Program-made: the position numbers and the translations under genes | Notes under the pieces: model-generated | What the model was told of the DNA's origin: nothing | The model's input: only the letters and a program-made list of their open reading frames with translations | Database searches by the model: none | Assembly: GCA_964495805.1 (NCBI GenBank) | Contig: CAZBWV010000042.1 | Coordinates: 1 to 64,000 of the forward strand | Source: JALXCH01 sp964495805 | GTDB taxonomy: Bacteria; Calditrichota; Calditrichia; RBG-13-44-9 | DNA length: 64,000 nucleotides | Direction: 5' to 3' | Part shown: in pieces, positions 35,532 through 44,382 of the stretch | Numbering within the stretch: position 1 is the stretch's first letter | How the letters are laid out: each line of letters opens with the position of its first letter

Positions 35532-36551
35532 ATGGAGCGCGCATTGTTACGATTTACCGAGCAACGTTTACGGGAAATTACCGAAAAAGCGACCGGACGT
35601 CGAATCATTGTTTTTGGCGATTTGATGGTGGATGAATATCTGTGGGGTGAAGTCACCCGCATTTCGCCGGAAGCCCCGGTGCCTATTGTGAACATCTCCC
35701 AGGAACAGGTGCGTTTTGGCGGTGCTGCCAACGTGGCTTACAATCTATTGGGATTAACCGCAGTGCCGGTGCTGGTGGGCGTTATCGGGAAGGACCGTAT
35801 GGGCAGTATTTTTCGGGAAATGCTTGCGGAGAAACAATTACCTTCCGATGGAATTGTGGAAACGAGCGATCGTCCCACTACGGTAAAAACTCGAATCATT
35901 GGCAACGATCAGCATATTGCCCGGGTGGACAAAGAACGGACGGACCCGCTTTCGCCAGAACTCCAGCAGGAGCTTTTCCAGCGCGTATTAAACATTATCG
36001 ATGAAGTCGATGCCATTATCATCCAGGACTACAACAAAGGGGTCGTGCAGCCCAACCTGGTGGCACGAATTATCGATCTGGCCAATCGGCGCGGAAAGTT
36101 TGTTACCGTGGACCCCAAATTCGAAAATTTCCTTTCCTTTAAAAACGTTACCGTGTTTAAACCCAACATTAAAGAAACTGAAGAAGCACTGGCGGTACGC
36201 ATCCACGACGAGGCGGAATTAATCCGCGCGGGGAAACGGTTACTGAAGGAGTTGAACAGCCAGGCGGTACTCATTACCCGCGGATCGAAGGGGATGGCAT
36301 TATTTGAGTCCGACGGCCAGGTAACCCTGGTGGGTACCCGGGCGCGCAAAGTGGCGGACGTATCCGGCGCGGGAGATACCGTCATCGCCACACTGACCTA
36401 TGCCCTGTGTGGGAGCGCTTCGGTAAAAGAAGCTGTTTATCTCTCCAATTTTGCCGCCGGACTGGTGTGCGAAGAAGTGGGCGTTGTTCCGGTGGAACAG
36501 GACAAACTGGTTCGATCGGTGTTGAGGAATCAGAACGATTACGATGATTAA
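35532..36551 (+). CDS. rfaE1: D-glycero-beta-D-manno-heptose-7-phosphate kinase
   Basis: The product is 339 residues of the PfkB/ribokinase fold. It opens with the RfaE N-terminal pattern (IIVFGDLMVDEYLWGEVTRIS, quoted partly; SPEAPVPIV; RFGGAANVAYNL), and the catalytic motif DVSGAGDTVIA has Asp282 as base. It phosphorylates heptose-7-phosphate at C1 for ADP-heptose synthesis. In E. coli the kinase is fused to the adenylyltransferase (HldE); here the two are separate neighbouring genes, as in many other phyla. Its presence implies heptose in LPS or surface glycans. No ribosome site is obvious. Confidence 0.9.
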   Translation: MERALLRFTEQRLREITEKATGRRIIVFGDLMVDEYLWGEVTRISPEAPVPIVNISQEQVRFGGAANVAYNLLGLTAVPVLVGVIGKDRMGSIFREMLAEKQLPSDGIVETSDRPTTVKTRIIGNDQHIARVDKERTDPLSPELQQELFQRVLNIIDEVDAIIIQDYNKGVVQPNLVARIIDLANRRGKFVTVDPKFENFLSFKNVTVFKPNIKETEEALAVRIHDEAELIRAGKRLLKELNSQAVLITRGSKGMALFESDGQVTLVGTRARKVADVSGAGDTVIATLTYALCGSASVKEAVYLSNFAAGLVCEEVGVVPVEQDKLVRSVLRNQNDYDD

Positions 36552-36646
36552 TCAAACCATTCGCACCGAATGGCTCAATTTTTTTCATCCGATTTGTTGA
36601 CTTTAAACATGAGCGATTGCGGAAAAAGAAGGTATATTGACGGAGC

Positions 36647-37147
36647 ATGATAAGAGATAAGATAAAAACGCGGAGTGAACTCATCGGGATTCGACAGCAG
36701 TTGCGGGAAGCGGGCAAAACCGTGGTATTTACCAACGGAGTGTTCGATATTTTACATCGCGGTCATGTGGAATATCTGGAAAAAGCACGCCAGTTAGGCG
36801 ATGTATTGATTGTGGGGATAAACAGCGATGATTCTGTTCGGCGCATCAAACCGGGCGGACGACCCATTGTGCCGGAAGAAGACCGCGCCATGGTGCTGGC
36901 TGCGCTGGAAGTGGTCTCTTACGTATGTCTGTTTTCCGAAGATACCCCCGCCGAACTTATTGCCGCACTGGTGCCAGATGTTCTGGTCAAAGGCGGTGAT
37001 TATCGGCTGGAGGATATAGTGGGTCGCGAAGTGGTGTGGAAACATGGCGGACGGGTGGAAACCATTCCCCTGACCCCCGATCGCTCTACCACCGATATTA
37101 TCGGAAAAATTGCAAAGCTGGTTCAGAAAGGATTATTGGCAGTATGA
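36647..37147 (+). CDS. rfaE2: D-glycero-beta-D-manno-heptose-1-phosphate adenylyltransferase
   Basis: The product is 166 residues of the nucleotidyltransferase fold. VVFTNGVFDILHRGHVEYL carries the HxGH site (His37, His40), IVGINSDDSVRRIK and PDVLVKGGDYRLEDIVG follow, and TPDRSTTDII closes the active site. It makes ADP-heptose from heptose-1-phosphate. It acts directly after rfaE1, though 95 bases separate the two genes, enough for a separate promoter. Its stop overlaps the next start (ATGA), so it is translationally coupled to the transglycosylase gene. Confidence 0.9.
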   Translation: MIRDKIKTRSELIGIRQQLREAGKTVVFTNGVFDILHRGHVEYLEKARQLGDVLIVGINSDDSVRRIKPGGRPIVPEEDRAMVLAALEVVSYVCLFSEDTPAELIAALVPDVLVKGGDYRLEDIVGREVVWKHGGRVETIPLTPDRSTTDIIGKIAKLVQKGLLAV

Positions 37148-39039
37148 AACAAGTTGTACTCTGGGCATTTATATTTCTTTTCGCTTCCTGTAGTAGCATT
37201 CGACACGCCAGGGTGGACGAAACAGTGAAGGGTTCCTCTTCCCCCCGGGCGAAGGTGGATAATCCCGAGATTCTGGCCGTTGCGTATATGAAGATGGCGC
37301 AGGAAGCCCAACAAATTGGCGATACCCTGGGTGCCGATTACTATTTTAGCAAAGCAATGGATATTGTGGACAGCCTGCGAGCCGACAGCCTGTTGTTGAA
37401 TCAGGATTCCACCGTGCGGAAGGTGGTCGAAACCGTTTCTCTGGAATACGCCCGCTACCTTTCCCGCTTAAATGGGATTGAACAGGACACCCTGACAGCC
37501 GCCAATGTGATGCGGGTACTGGATGAACTGGAAGAGGGAAGCTCCCGGCAAAATCCGGACAGCACCATTCTGATCCCCGATGTGATTGAACAGAACGAAA
37601 TGATGGCCATTCCACTGGTTCTGAACCAGAAGGTGGAAAAAGCCATTCATTATTTCCAGACGAAAGGGCGTCGGGTGTTTACCCGCTGGTTACAACGTTC
37701 CGGGCGCTATAAAAAGTTAATTACCCGAATCCTGCGCGAGGAAGGGGTTCCTGATGACCTGTTTTACCTGGCGATGATTGAAAGCGGCTTCAACCCTTAC
37801 GCCCGTTCCTATGCCCGGGCAGTGGGCATCTGGCAGTTCATCTATAGCACCGGACGGGCATATGGGTTGCGTCGGAGCTGGTGGTATGACGAACGTCGGG
37901 ACCCGGAAAAATCCACCCGTGCTGCGGCACGACATCTGAAAGACCTGTACGAACGGTTTAACAATTGGTATCTGGCTATTGCGGGATACAATTTCAGTCC
38001 CCGAAAAATCGAAAAACGAATCAAGCGATATAATGTGGATGAATTCTGGGAGCTTCCCCGACTTCCCCGGCAAACCCGAAATTATGTGCCGACTTTCATT
38101 GCAGCGGCGCTCATTGCCAAAAATCCGGAAAAATATGGCTTTTACGTTACGCCCGATCCACCCATTGAATATGATACGGTTACCGTTCGCGAGACGGTGG
38201 ACTTAAATGTGGTGGCACGCTGTACCAATAGTACGTTCGACGAAATTAAAAAATTAAATCCCGCTCTCCTCCGTTTTTGCACTCCCCCGGATGTGGAAAG
38301 CTGGGTGCTTAACATCCCCAAAGGAACACGGGAGCTCTTCCTGAAAAATTATGCCAGAGTACCGGACAACCAGAAACTCACCTGGATTCGTCATCGCATC
38401 CGGAGTGGCGAAACCCTTTCCACCATTGCCCGAAGATATGGCGTTAGTGTGTCCGAAATTAAACGCTTCAATAAAATTCGTGGCTCGTTAATTCGTGCCG
38501 GACATTCCCTGGTAATTCCCGTGCCGCAAAATAAAAAATATCTGGCCAGGGTCAAGCGGCACACCCGGAGCAGCCGTTCCTATCGTTCTGCCCGGCGCAG
38601 CAAACCGGTCACCAACGTACCGGGACGCATCAAAGAAGTGCACATCGTTCGTCGGGGCGAAACCCTTTGGGACATCTCCCGACGGTATGGAGTTACCGTT
38701 TCGCAGATTCGCCGGTGGAACGGCCTGGGGCGCTCCCGCCTCATTCATCCCGGCGACACCCTGAATATCTGGATCCCCGCCGAAACCGTCACCCTGGCAG
38801 CGAAAACAAATTCACCTGCCTCCCCGACGGCTCCAGCCCCATCGGGGAAGAAAAACACCGGCTCTTCCTCCCCATCCCGGGCGGGAAAAGTGGTTTACCA
38901 TACCGTGCAACCGGGAGATAACCTGTGGGATATTGCTCAGCGCTACGGTGTGAGCATTCGCGACATCAAACGCTGGAATAATCGGCGCAGCAACCTGATT
39001 AAACCGGGGGATCAGCTGAAAATCATTTTACCGGAATAG
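37144..39039 (+). CDS. MltD-like lytic transglycosylase lipoprotein with three LysM domains
   Basis: The product is 631 residues from the ATG at 37144, overlapping the previous stop. A signal peptide ends FASC (lipobox), giving an envelope lipoprotein. An SLT-type domain at about 200-300 holds the catalytic Glu213 (AMIESGFNP), SYARAVGIWQFI and the YNFSP segment. Three LysM domains follow (about 413-460, 497-545, 582-631), each with a GETLxxIxRRYG-type start. It cleaves peptidoglycan between MurNAc and GlcNAc, making anhydro ends. Arg-rich linkers separate the LysM units. MltD of E. coli has two LysM units, so three is slightly more. Confidence 0.9.
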   Translation: MKQVVLWAFIFLFASCSSIRHARVDETVKGSSSPRAKVDNPEILAVAYMKMAQEAQQIGDTLGADYYFSKAMDIVDSLRADSLLLNQDSTVRKVVETVSLEYARYLSRLNGIEQDTLTAANVMRVLDELEEGSSRQNPDSTILIPDVIEQNEMMAIPLVLNQKVEKAIHYFQTKGRRVFTRWLQRSGRYKKLITRILREEGVPDDLFYLAMIESGFNPYARSYARAVGIWQFIYSTGRAYGLRRSWWYDERRDPEKSTRAAARHLKDLYERFNNWYLAIAGYNFSPRKIEKRIKRYNVDEFWELPRLPRQTRNYVPTFIAAALIAKNPEKYGFYVTPDPPIEYDTVTVRETVDLNVVARCTNSTFDEIKKLNPALLRFCTPPDVESWVLNIPKGTRELFLKNYARVPDNQKLTWIRHRIRSGETLSTIARRYGVSVSEIKRFNKIRGSLIRAGHSLVIPVPQNKKYLARVKRHTRSSRSYRSARRSKPVTNVPGRIKEVHIVRRGETLWDISRRYGVTVSQIRRWNGLGRSRLIHPGDTLNIWIPAETVTLAAKTNSPASPTAPAPSGKKNTGSSSPSRAGKVVYHTVQPGDNLWDIAQRYGVSIRDIKRWNNRRSNLIKPGDQLKIILPE

Positions 39040-39202
39040 TCAGATTTGCTTGGAATTGTTGCTTTTGAAACCCGAATAACTTATGAGGTCTTCCCGCGGA
39101 AAACAATCCGGTTCCCGGAACTTTTCCACTCCCGCCTGAATCTTCCTGAATTTACTTCTGACCGGAAAAATATGATTTTCGTTGCAATTTTAGCGCTTTT
39201 TG

Positions 39203-39227
39203 TGTTACTTTCCCTTTAAAGTTAACA
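39203..39227. promoter_or_regulatory. Candidate NikR operator upstream of nikR
   Basis: An imperfect inverted repeat, TGTTACTTT (39203-39211), six bases, AAAGTTAACA (39218-39227), lies between any promoter and the nikR ribosome site (CAGGAGG). Its position suits autoregulation by NikR, whose sites are spaced palindromes, but the half-sites differ from the E. coli GTATGA. Inference only. Confidence 0.35.
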
Positions 39228-39239
39228 TCAGGAGGTTCA

Positions 39240-39653
39240 ATGAAACTGATTCGTTTTGGTGTTTCCATTCCCGAAGAGTTGAGCAAAAAATTCGATGAAC
39301 ATATTCGGAAAAAACATTATTCCAATCGCTCCGAAGCCATTCGCGATCTGATTCGCCGGGAGCTGATTCAGGAAGAAATTGACCAGAATATGGAAGTGGT
39401 GGGGGTATTAAACCTGCTTTACGACCATCACCACCGTGAATTGGTGGATAAATTAAACGGTCTTCAGCACGACCACCACACGCTGGTGTTATCCTCCATG
39501 CACATTCACCTGGATCACAACAATTGTGTGGAGGTGGTGTTACTGCGGGGTCGCAGTCAGGATGTCAAATCACTGGCCGAAGCACTCATCGCCATCAAGG
39601 GGGTCAAGCACGGTACGCTCAATCTCACCTCCACCGGAAAGTATCTGGTATAG
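39240..39653 (+). CDS. nikR: Nickel-responsive transcriptional regulator NikR
   Basis: The product is 137 residues. An N-terminal ribbon-helix-helix (IRFGVSIPEELSKKFDEHI, quoted in full) is followed by an ACT-like metal domain. The nickel ligands align with E. coli NikR: His77, His88, His90 and Cys96, in LQHDHHT and MHIHLDHNNC. It represses nickel uptake when nickel is bound. It sits ten bases before the nickel transporter genes, which it almost certainly controls. The start follows AGGAGGTTCA. Confidence 0.93.
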   Translation: MKLIRFGVSIPEELSKKFDEHIRKKHYSNRSEAIRDLIRRELIQEEIDQNMEVVGVLNLLYDHHHRELVDKLNGLQHDHHTLVLSSMHIHLDHNNCVEVVLLRGRSQDVKSLAEALIAIKGVKHGTLNLTSTGKYLV

Positions 39654-39662
39654 GAGCATCTC

Positions 39663-40316
39663 ATGCATATTCCCGATGGTTTTTTAACCACTCCGGTCAT
39701 TGTAGGGACGTATGCCATTTCGGGCGGCACACTGTGGAGTGTTCGAAAAAAAGTAGGTGAACAATTCCGTGAGCAAACCACGGTGAAGCTGGCCATGCTG
39801 GCAGCTTTTATCTTTGTCGCCCAGATGATTAATATTCCCATTTCCGGGGGAACTTCCGGGCATTTGTTGGGGGGATTCCTTGCTGCCCTGTTTGTAGGTC
39901 CTTACCCGGCCATGTTTATCATGTCCCTGGTTCTTACCGTACAGATGCTTATTTTTCAGGATGGTGGTCTGACCGCGCTGGGGGCAAATATTTTGAATAT
40001 GGGCATTGTAGGGGCAGGCGGTGGCTATCTCATTTTCTTTTTCTTAAAGAAGATGGGATTGAACGGGGAGCGCTCGCCTCTAATGGAATCGCTTGCCGTC
40101 TTTATAGCGGCGTGGTTTTCGGTGGAACTGGGTGCTTTGCTATGCGGGCTGGAACTGGGACTCTCCGGATTGGCCGGGGTGAAACTCACCGTGGGGATAA
40201 TGGGTAGCGTCCATGCCATCATCGGCTTGCTGGAAGGCGTGATGACCATGTTCATCTACCGGGCGATTCAAGCCCTGCGTCCGGATTTAATCTATGTGAA
40301 TTCGTTAAACCGGTAA
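39663..40316 (+). CDS. cbiM: ECF nickel/cobalt transporter S component, CbiM/NikM
   Basis: The product is 217 residues with about six membrane helices. It starts with the obligatory MHIPDGF, where the N-terminal Met and His2 bind the metal, so the start is certain. The GGTSGHLLGG segment is also family-typical. It binds the metal ion in the membrane and works with a CbiQ-type partner and an ATPase, both encoded downstream. Linkage to nikR points to nickel over cobalt. Confidence 0.92.
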   Translation: MHIPDGFLTTPVIVGTYAISGGTLWSVRKKVGEQFREQTTVKLAMLAAFIFVAQMINIPISGGTSGHLLGGFLAALFVGPYPAMFIMSLVLTVQMLIFQDGGLTALGANILNMGIVGAGGGYLIFFFLKKMGLNGERSPLMESLAVFIAAWFSVELGALLCGLELGLSGLAGVKLTVGIMGSVHAIIGLLEGVMTMFIYRAIQALRPDLIYVNSLNR

Positions 40317-40323
40317 AAATGCC

Positions 40324-40629
40324 ATGAGCGTCCGGATTTCACGAAATCTGATGATTGTGCTGATTGGCCTGGTCTTTCTGATTGCTCTCACTGCATTCAG
40401 TTCCGCTTTGCCGGATGGGCTGGAGTGGGCAGCGGCGAAACTGGGCTTTCTCTCGCGGGAACAGGAAATGTATCACGCACCGCTGTCGGACTACACCCTG
40501 CACTCCCGCCTGCCCGAAGCGGTGAATCAGATTCTTTCGGCAATCATCGGGATTGTTGTATTGACCGGAGCAATGGTGGGGGTTCAGCGACTTTTCCGCA
40601 ATCGCTCCCGGAATCCCCACGAGCGCTGA
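40324..40629 (+). CDS. PDGLE-domain membrane protein, CbiN/NikN-like
   Basis: The product is 101 residues with two membrane helices (about 8-26 and 68-88). It has the PDGLE motif (SALPDGLEWAAAKLG) that names the small accessory family attached to CbiM-type transporters, either as a separate gene or as the NikN half of a fusion. It probably helps load metal. The gene lies eight bases after cbiM. Confidence 0.85.
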   Translation: MSVRISRNLMIVLIGLVFLIALTAFSSALPDGLEWAAAKLGFLSREQEMYHAPLSDYTLHSRLPEAVNQILSAIIGIVVLTGAMVGVQRLFRNRSRNPHER

Positions 40630-40742
40630 AGCTTTTCCTGTGCCTGTCACCACAAGATCGGAACCATACTGTGCCTTTTCTTAACGGGAAAAATTTGCCA
40701 GCATGGTAACACTGGACTTCATCAATCCGGAAAGCTGAACAA

Positions 40743-41498
40743 ATGAGACACGAATTTCTGGATCACCATCGGGAGGGAAACAGTCTGGTTCATCGCATGG
40801 ACCCGCGCCTGAAGCTGTTTCTAATGATCGGGTTCATCCTGGTCGTGGTGATGACCCCTTATTCAGAGAAAGTTCGGTTTCTTTATCTGGCCGTATTACC
40901 CCTGTTGCTGATGGGGCTCAGCGGAATCTCGCTGTGGCACTTTTTTACCAAGCTGCTGCGAATTTATCCCATGATTTTTTTGATTACCTTTCTGATCCCT
41001 TTTTTCCCGACGGACGGTGGTCACCCTATTCGGATTGGGGGAATCCCTGTTTATCAGGAGGGAATCCAGAAATTTTTGCTCATCAACATGAAATCGGTTC
41101 TTGCCCTGTTCATTTCCATTGTGCTCACCACAACAACGGATTTCAACCGGTTGCTAAAAGCCATGGAGCGGGTTCGGATACCCGGCATTGTGGTGGCCAC
41201 GCTTGCTTTTATGTACCGATTTATCTTTCTGATTATCGACGAGGCGGAACGAATGCTGATGGCTTTTCAATCCCGCTACATTCATTTACCGGTCTGGACG
41301 CGTCTCAGGATGGTCGCCACACAAATCGGTGTATTATTTATCCGAACTTACGAGCGCGGGGAGCGGGTGCATCTGGCCATGGAGGCTCGTGGATTTACCG
41401 GAAGTGTTCGGGTGCTCAACGACCTGGTGTGGACCGGACGCGATACCGTCTGGTTGGTGCTCTGTGCGTTGTATCTGGGCATGGCATTTCGGGTGTAA
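40743..41498 (+). CDS. cbiQ: ECF transporter T component, CbiQ/NikQ
   Basis: The product is 251 residues with five or six membrane helices. It holds the two ATPase-coupling motifs: ERVRIPGIVVATLAFMYRF includes the first Arg-Pro segment and RAYERGERVHLAMEARGF (here RTYERGERVHLAMEARGF) the second A-R-G motif. These dock the ATPase. An opening segment HRMDPRLKLFLMIGF is family-typical. A 113-base gap precedes it. It is part of the nickel importer. Confidence 0.9.
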   Translation: MRHEFLDHHREGNSLVHRMDPRLKLFLMIGFILVVVMTPYSEKVRFLYLAVLPLLLMGLSGISLWHFFTKLLRIYPMIFLITFLIPFFPTDGGHPIRIGGIPVYQEGIQKFLLINMKSVLALFISIVLTTTTDFNRLLKAMERVRIPGIVVATLAFMYRFIFLIIDEAERMLMAFQSRYIHLPVWTRLRMVATQIGVLFIRTYERGERVHLAMEARGFTGSVRVLNDLVWTGRDTVWLVLCALYLGMAFRV

Positions 41499-41512
41499 CA
41501 GAAAAGGTGATG

Positions 41513-42262
41513 ATGAATAAGCTGCAATCCGACACAGAAATTGCCATTGAAGCGCGAAAAATTTCCTTCCGTTATCCGGATGGGGTGATTGCCCTGCGGG
41601 AGGTGAATTTTCGTATTCATAAAGGTGAAAAGGTCGCCATTGTGGGACCCAACGGTTCGGGAAAGTCCACTTTGCTCACCCTGCTCAATGGAGTACGGCG
41701 CGGGCAGGGGGAGCTCAAAGTGTTCGGAATTCCGGTCACCCGGGAAAACGCCCGGAAGATCAAACCCCTGGTCGGTCTGGTGTTCCAGAATCCCGACGAT
41801 CAGTTGTTTTGCCCCACGATCTTCGAAGATGTCGCATTTGGTCCGCTGAATCTGGGACTTCCCCCCGCAGAGGTGCACCGGCGGGTCGAACAGGCACTCC
41901 GAAACGTCGGACTGGAAGGTTTTGGACCGCGGTCTTCTTTCCACCTCAGCTTCGGAGAACGAAAATTGGCCAGCATTGCCACCATCCTCTCCATGGAACC
42001 CCGAATCATCGCCATGGACGAGCCCACCAGTAATCTGGACCTCTCTCATCGTCGCCGCCTTATTCGCTGGATTCAGCAGTGTACGCGTACCATCATCATC
42101 ACCTCCCACGATCTGGATATGATACTGGAGACATGCGATCGGGTGATGATTTTGAATCGGGGAAGAATTACCGCAGACGGGCCGGTGCGGGAGGTGTTAA
42201 CCGATCGGGAATTGCTGGAGAAAAACGAGCTGGAGCTTCCTCTGAGCCTTCAGAAAAATTAA
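41513..42262 (+). CDS. cbiO: ECF transporter ATPase, CbiO/NikO
   Basis: The product is 249 residues from the ATG at 41513 (a second ATG at 41510 is also in frame) after AAAAGGTG. Walker A is GPNGSGKS, the Q-loop is VFQNPDDQLFCPT (typical of CbiO), the signature is the unusual LSFGERKLAS, Walker B is IIAMDEP and the switch His is in ITSHD. CbiO signatures normally read LSGGQ..., so LSFGERK is a variant, as in many NikO/CbiO subunits. It powers nickel import with the T and S components. Confidence 0.9.
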   Translation: MNKLQSDTEIAIEARKISFRYPDGVIALREVNFRIHKGEKVAIVGPNGSGKSTLLTLLNGVRRGQGELKVFGIPVTRENARKIKPLVGLVFQNPDDQLFCPTIFEDVAFGPLNLGLPPAEVHRRVEQALRNVGLEGFGPRSSFHLSFGERKLASIATILSMEPRIIAMDEPTSNLDLSHRRRLIRWIQQCTRTIIITSHDLDMILETCDRVMILNRGRITADGPVREVLTDRELLEKNELELPLSLQKN

Positions 42263-42293
42263 AAACCGCCGGAAATCCTCAGATTACCGGCGG
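42254..42293 (-). terminator. Terminator of the oxidoreductase gene (minus strand)
   Basis: On the minus strand, CCGCCGG (42287-42293) and CCGGCGG (42266-42272) form a stem around a TAATCTGAGGATTT loop, followed by TTTTTAATTTTTC. It ends the minus-strand gene and may also stop the plus-strand cbiO transcript at the hairpin. Confidence 0.75.
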
Positions 42294-42329
42294 CTGAATG
42301 GAAGAAAGGTGGGTCTTTTCGTAATTCAG

Positions 42330-43361
42330 TTACTCGTTCATAAAAACTTCCCGGCCTTCTTGTGCGGACTGATACAGTTTTTCCACCAGCATCAACGATT
42401 TCCGCGCTTCCCGACCATCGATGTAATGACCGTTACCATCCTGAAGCACTCGTAAAATATCCTGATAAATATAAATGTGGTTAGGACATGAACCCTGGTA
42501 CAACCCGCCCGCATAAATATTGGGCGGAAAACCGGTTCCCACGGCTGGTTTGGGATAATCCTTCACATGCCAGATTTCAATCTCGTTCATTGCTGACCCG
42601 CTTAATTTCACCGTCCCTTTCTCACCCATAACGGTTAAAGAACATTCCAGATTGTGTGGGTAGGTATTCACACTGAATTCAATGGTCGCATACACTCCAT
42701 TTTGAAATTTGATTAGCCCGAAAGCCTCATCCTCAATTTCGATGTCATGATTGACCGTGTCAACTTTCCCGTACACCGATTCCGCATCACCCAACAACCA
42801 CTGCATGATGTCCACATAGTGGATTCCCTGATTGAGCAGAGAACCGCCATCCAGCTTTTTGGTTCCCCGCCAGGAGGATTGTTCGTAGTACTCCTGCGGT
42901 CGCGTCCAGCGAATGACCAGCGAAGCGGAAAAAAGTCGTCCGAAATGCCCATTCTGGATGGCATCCCGAAGAACCAGAATGGGTGGATTGTAGCGTACCT
43001 GCTTTACCGCAAAGAAATGTTTACCGGATTTTTCCGCAACCTGAATCAGTTGATCGGCTTCCCGGGTATTCAGAGCAATGGGTTTTTCCAGCAATACATG
43101 TTTGCCAGCCAGAAAGGCGTCCCGCGCCATAGGGTAATGCAGACCATTGGGTGTGCAAATCACCACCAGGTCCAGATCGTCCCGTTGAATTAGTTTGTGG
43201 TAGTCGGTGTACCCATCGACCTGGTATTTTTCCATGTGTTCGTTTAACACCTTTTCATCAATATCGCACACTGCTTTTAACTGAAAATCGGGAAAGCTTT
43301 TCATGGAACTAAAATGCATCCGGGAGATGCGACCACAACCAATCAAACCGACGTTGACCAT
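42330..43361 (-). CDS. Gfo/Idh/MocA-family oxidoreductase
   Basis: The product is 343 residues from the ATG at 43361; a GTG at 43370 lies in the ribosome site GGTGGGG. The N-terminal Rossmann fold (VGLIGCGRISRMHFSSM) binds NAD(P), VCDIDEKV follows, and the catalytic Lys is in LEKPIALNT. A C-terminal alpha/beta domain has GTKKLDGGSLLNQGIHYVD (quoted partly), the usual GGGxxxDxGxH variant. Family members oxidise or reduce sugars, inositols and bile pigments. No neighbour fixes the substrate; a sugar linked to surface glycan synthesis is plausible. Confidence 0.85.
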   Translation of the reverse strand: MVNVGLIGCGRISRMHFSSMKSFPDFQLKAVCDIDEKVLNEHMEKYQVDGYTDYHKLIQRDDLDLVVICTPNGLHYPMARDAFLAGKHVLLEKPIALNTREADQLIQVAEKSGKHFFAVKQVRYNPPILVLRDAIQNGHFGRLFSASLVIRWTRPQEYYEQSSWRGTKKLDGGSLLNQGIHYVDIMQWLLGDAESVYGKVDTVNHDIEIEDEAFGLIKFQNGVYATIEFSVNTYPHNLECSLTVMGEKGTVKLSGSAMNEIEIWHVKDYPKPAVGTGFPPNIYAGGLYQGSCPNHIYIYQDILRVLQDGNGHYIDGREARKSLMLVEKLYQSAQEGREVFMNE

Positions 43362-43555
43362 AATCCCCACCTGAATTTATTCTGGTTCGTGTTGAATAAT
43401 CATTCGGACAATTTTAATAAAAAAATTGGCTTATCCCAATAGCCCATATATTTTTGTCTTCGCTTTCGGGAGAGGTGGATGGGAAAACGGTCAATTATTT
43501 TGTTTCTTGATTCGCTGTGTCTTTCTGCTTTTATTTTTGAAAAAACGAGGTGCTT

Positions 43556-44341
43556 ATGGGTAAGTATGTGTTACTGGATATTCGGCGGGACGTTGCTACA
43601 GTCACTCTGAATCGGCCGGAGAAACGGAATGCGCTCAGTCCGGAGCTGGTGGAGGAGCTGGATGGAATTCTGGATTCGCTGGCGAATGATTCCCGGGTCA
43701 AGGCAGTGGTTCTCACCGGAGCGGGAAAAGCTTTTTGTGCTGGGGCCGATCTGGCTTATCTGAAGCAACTCAGCCAGTTTACCGATGAAGAAAATCTGGC
43801 TGACTCCTTGAAACTGGCTCATCTGTTTCAAAAAATTTACCAGCTTCCCAAACTGACTGTAGCGATGATTAACGGAGCAGCATTGGCCGGAGGGTGTGGC
43901 CTGGCTCTGTGCTGCGATTATCGGTTGGCCAGTAGTGAGTATGCACGCCTTGGATTCACCGAAGTGCGCATCGGGTTTATTCCTGCCATTGTCATGAATT
44001 TTTTAATTCGCACAGTAACCCCTGGTACTGCGGCTCACCTGGTTCTGAGTGGTGAAGTGGTCAATGCCGAGCGTGCCCGGGAACTGGGATTGGTACACCG
44101 GGTTATCCCCGCCCGGCAACTCCACGCAGAAACGATGAATCTGGTTGATCAACTGCTCAATCAGAACAGTTTTGCTGCCATGATGCAAACCAAACAGCTT
44201 CTTCAACAATTGTACGATGTTCCCCTGAGCGAAGGAATTCAGCTGGCCAGCCAATGGAATGCCCGCAGTCGTAAAACTCCGGATTGCCAGAAAGGCCTGA
44301 AAGCGTTTTTGAATAAAGAGCAGATTCAGTGGAGAAAATAA
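43556..44341 (+). CDS. Enoyl-CoA hydratase/isomerase (crotonase) family protein
   Basis: The product is 261 residues from the ATG at 43556 after CGAGGTG; a GTG at 43550 lies in that site. Oxyanion-hole motifs are clear: TGAGKAFCAGADLAYL and NGAALAGGCGLALCCDYRLA, and the family segment FTEVRIGFIPA follows. The FCAGADL form and the Glu of TEVRIGF resemble methylglutaconyl-CoA hydratases, but a short-chain enoyl-CoA hydratase is also possible. It is a cytoplasmic CoA-thioester enzyme standing alone. Confidence 0.85.
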   Translation: MGKYVLLDIRRDVATVTLNRPEKRNALSPELVEELDGILDSLANDSRVKAVVLTGAGKAFCAGADLAYLKQLSQFTDEENLADSLKLAHLFQKIYQLPKLTVAMINGAALAGGCGLALCCDYRLASSEYARLGFTEVRIGFIPAIVMNFLIRTVTPGTAAHLVLSGEVVNAERARELGLVHRVIPARQLHAETMNLVDQLLNQNSFAAMMQTKQLLQQLYDVPLSEGIQLASQWNARSRKTPDCQKGLKAFLNKEQIQWRK

Positions 44342-44382
44342 AGGATTGGGTCAAAAATAAAAGACAAAAGACAAAAGGGGGG

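Noticed and set aside
36552..36646. TTGACT and TATATT in the gap before rfaE2 as a promoter
   Set aside because: The spacing between the two is about 30 bases, too long for a standard sigma-70 promoter.
39040..39202. Gap before nikR examined for an RNA element or terminator
   Set aside because: No stable hairpin with a T-run, and no riboswitch-like conserved pattern that I can recognise.
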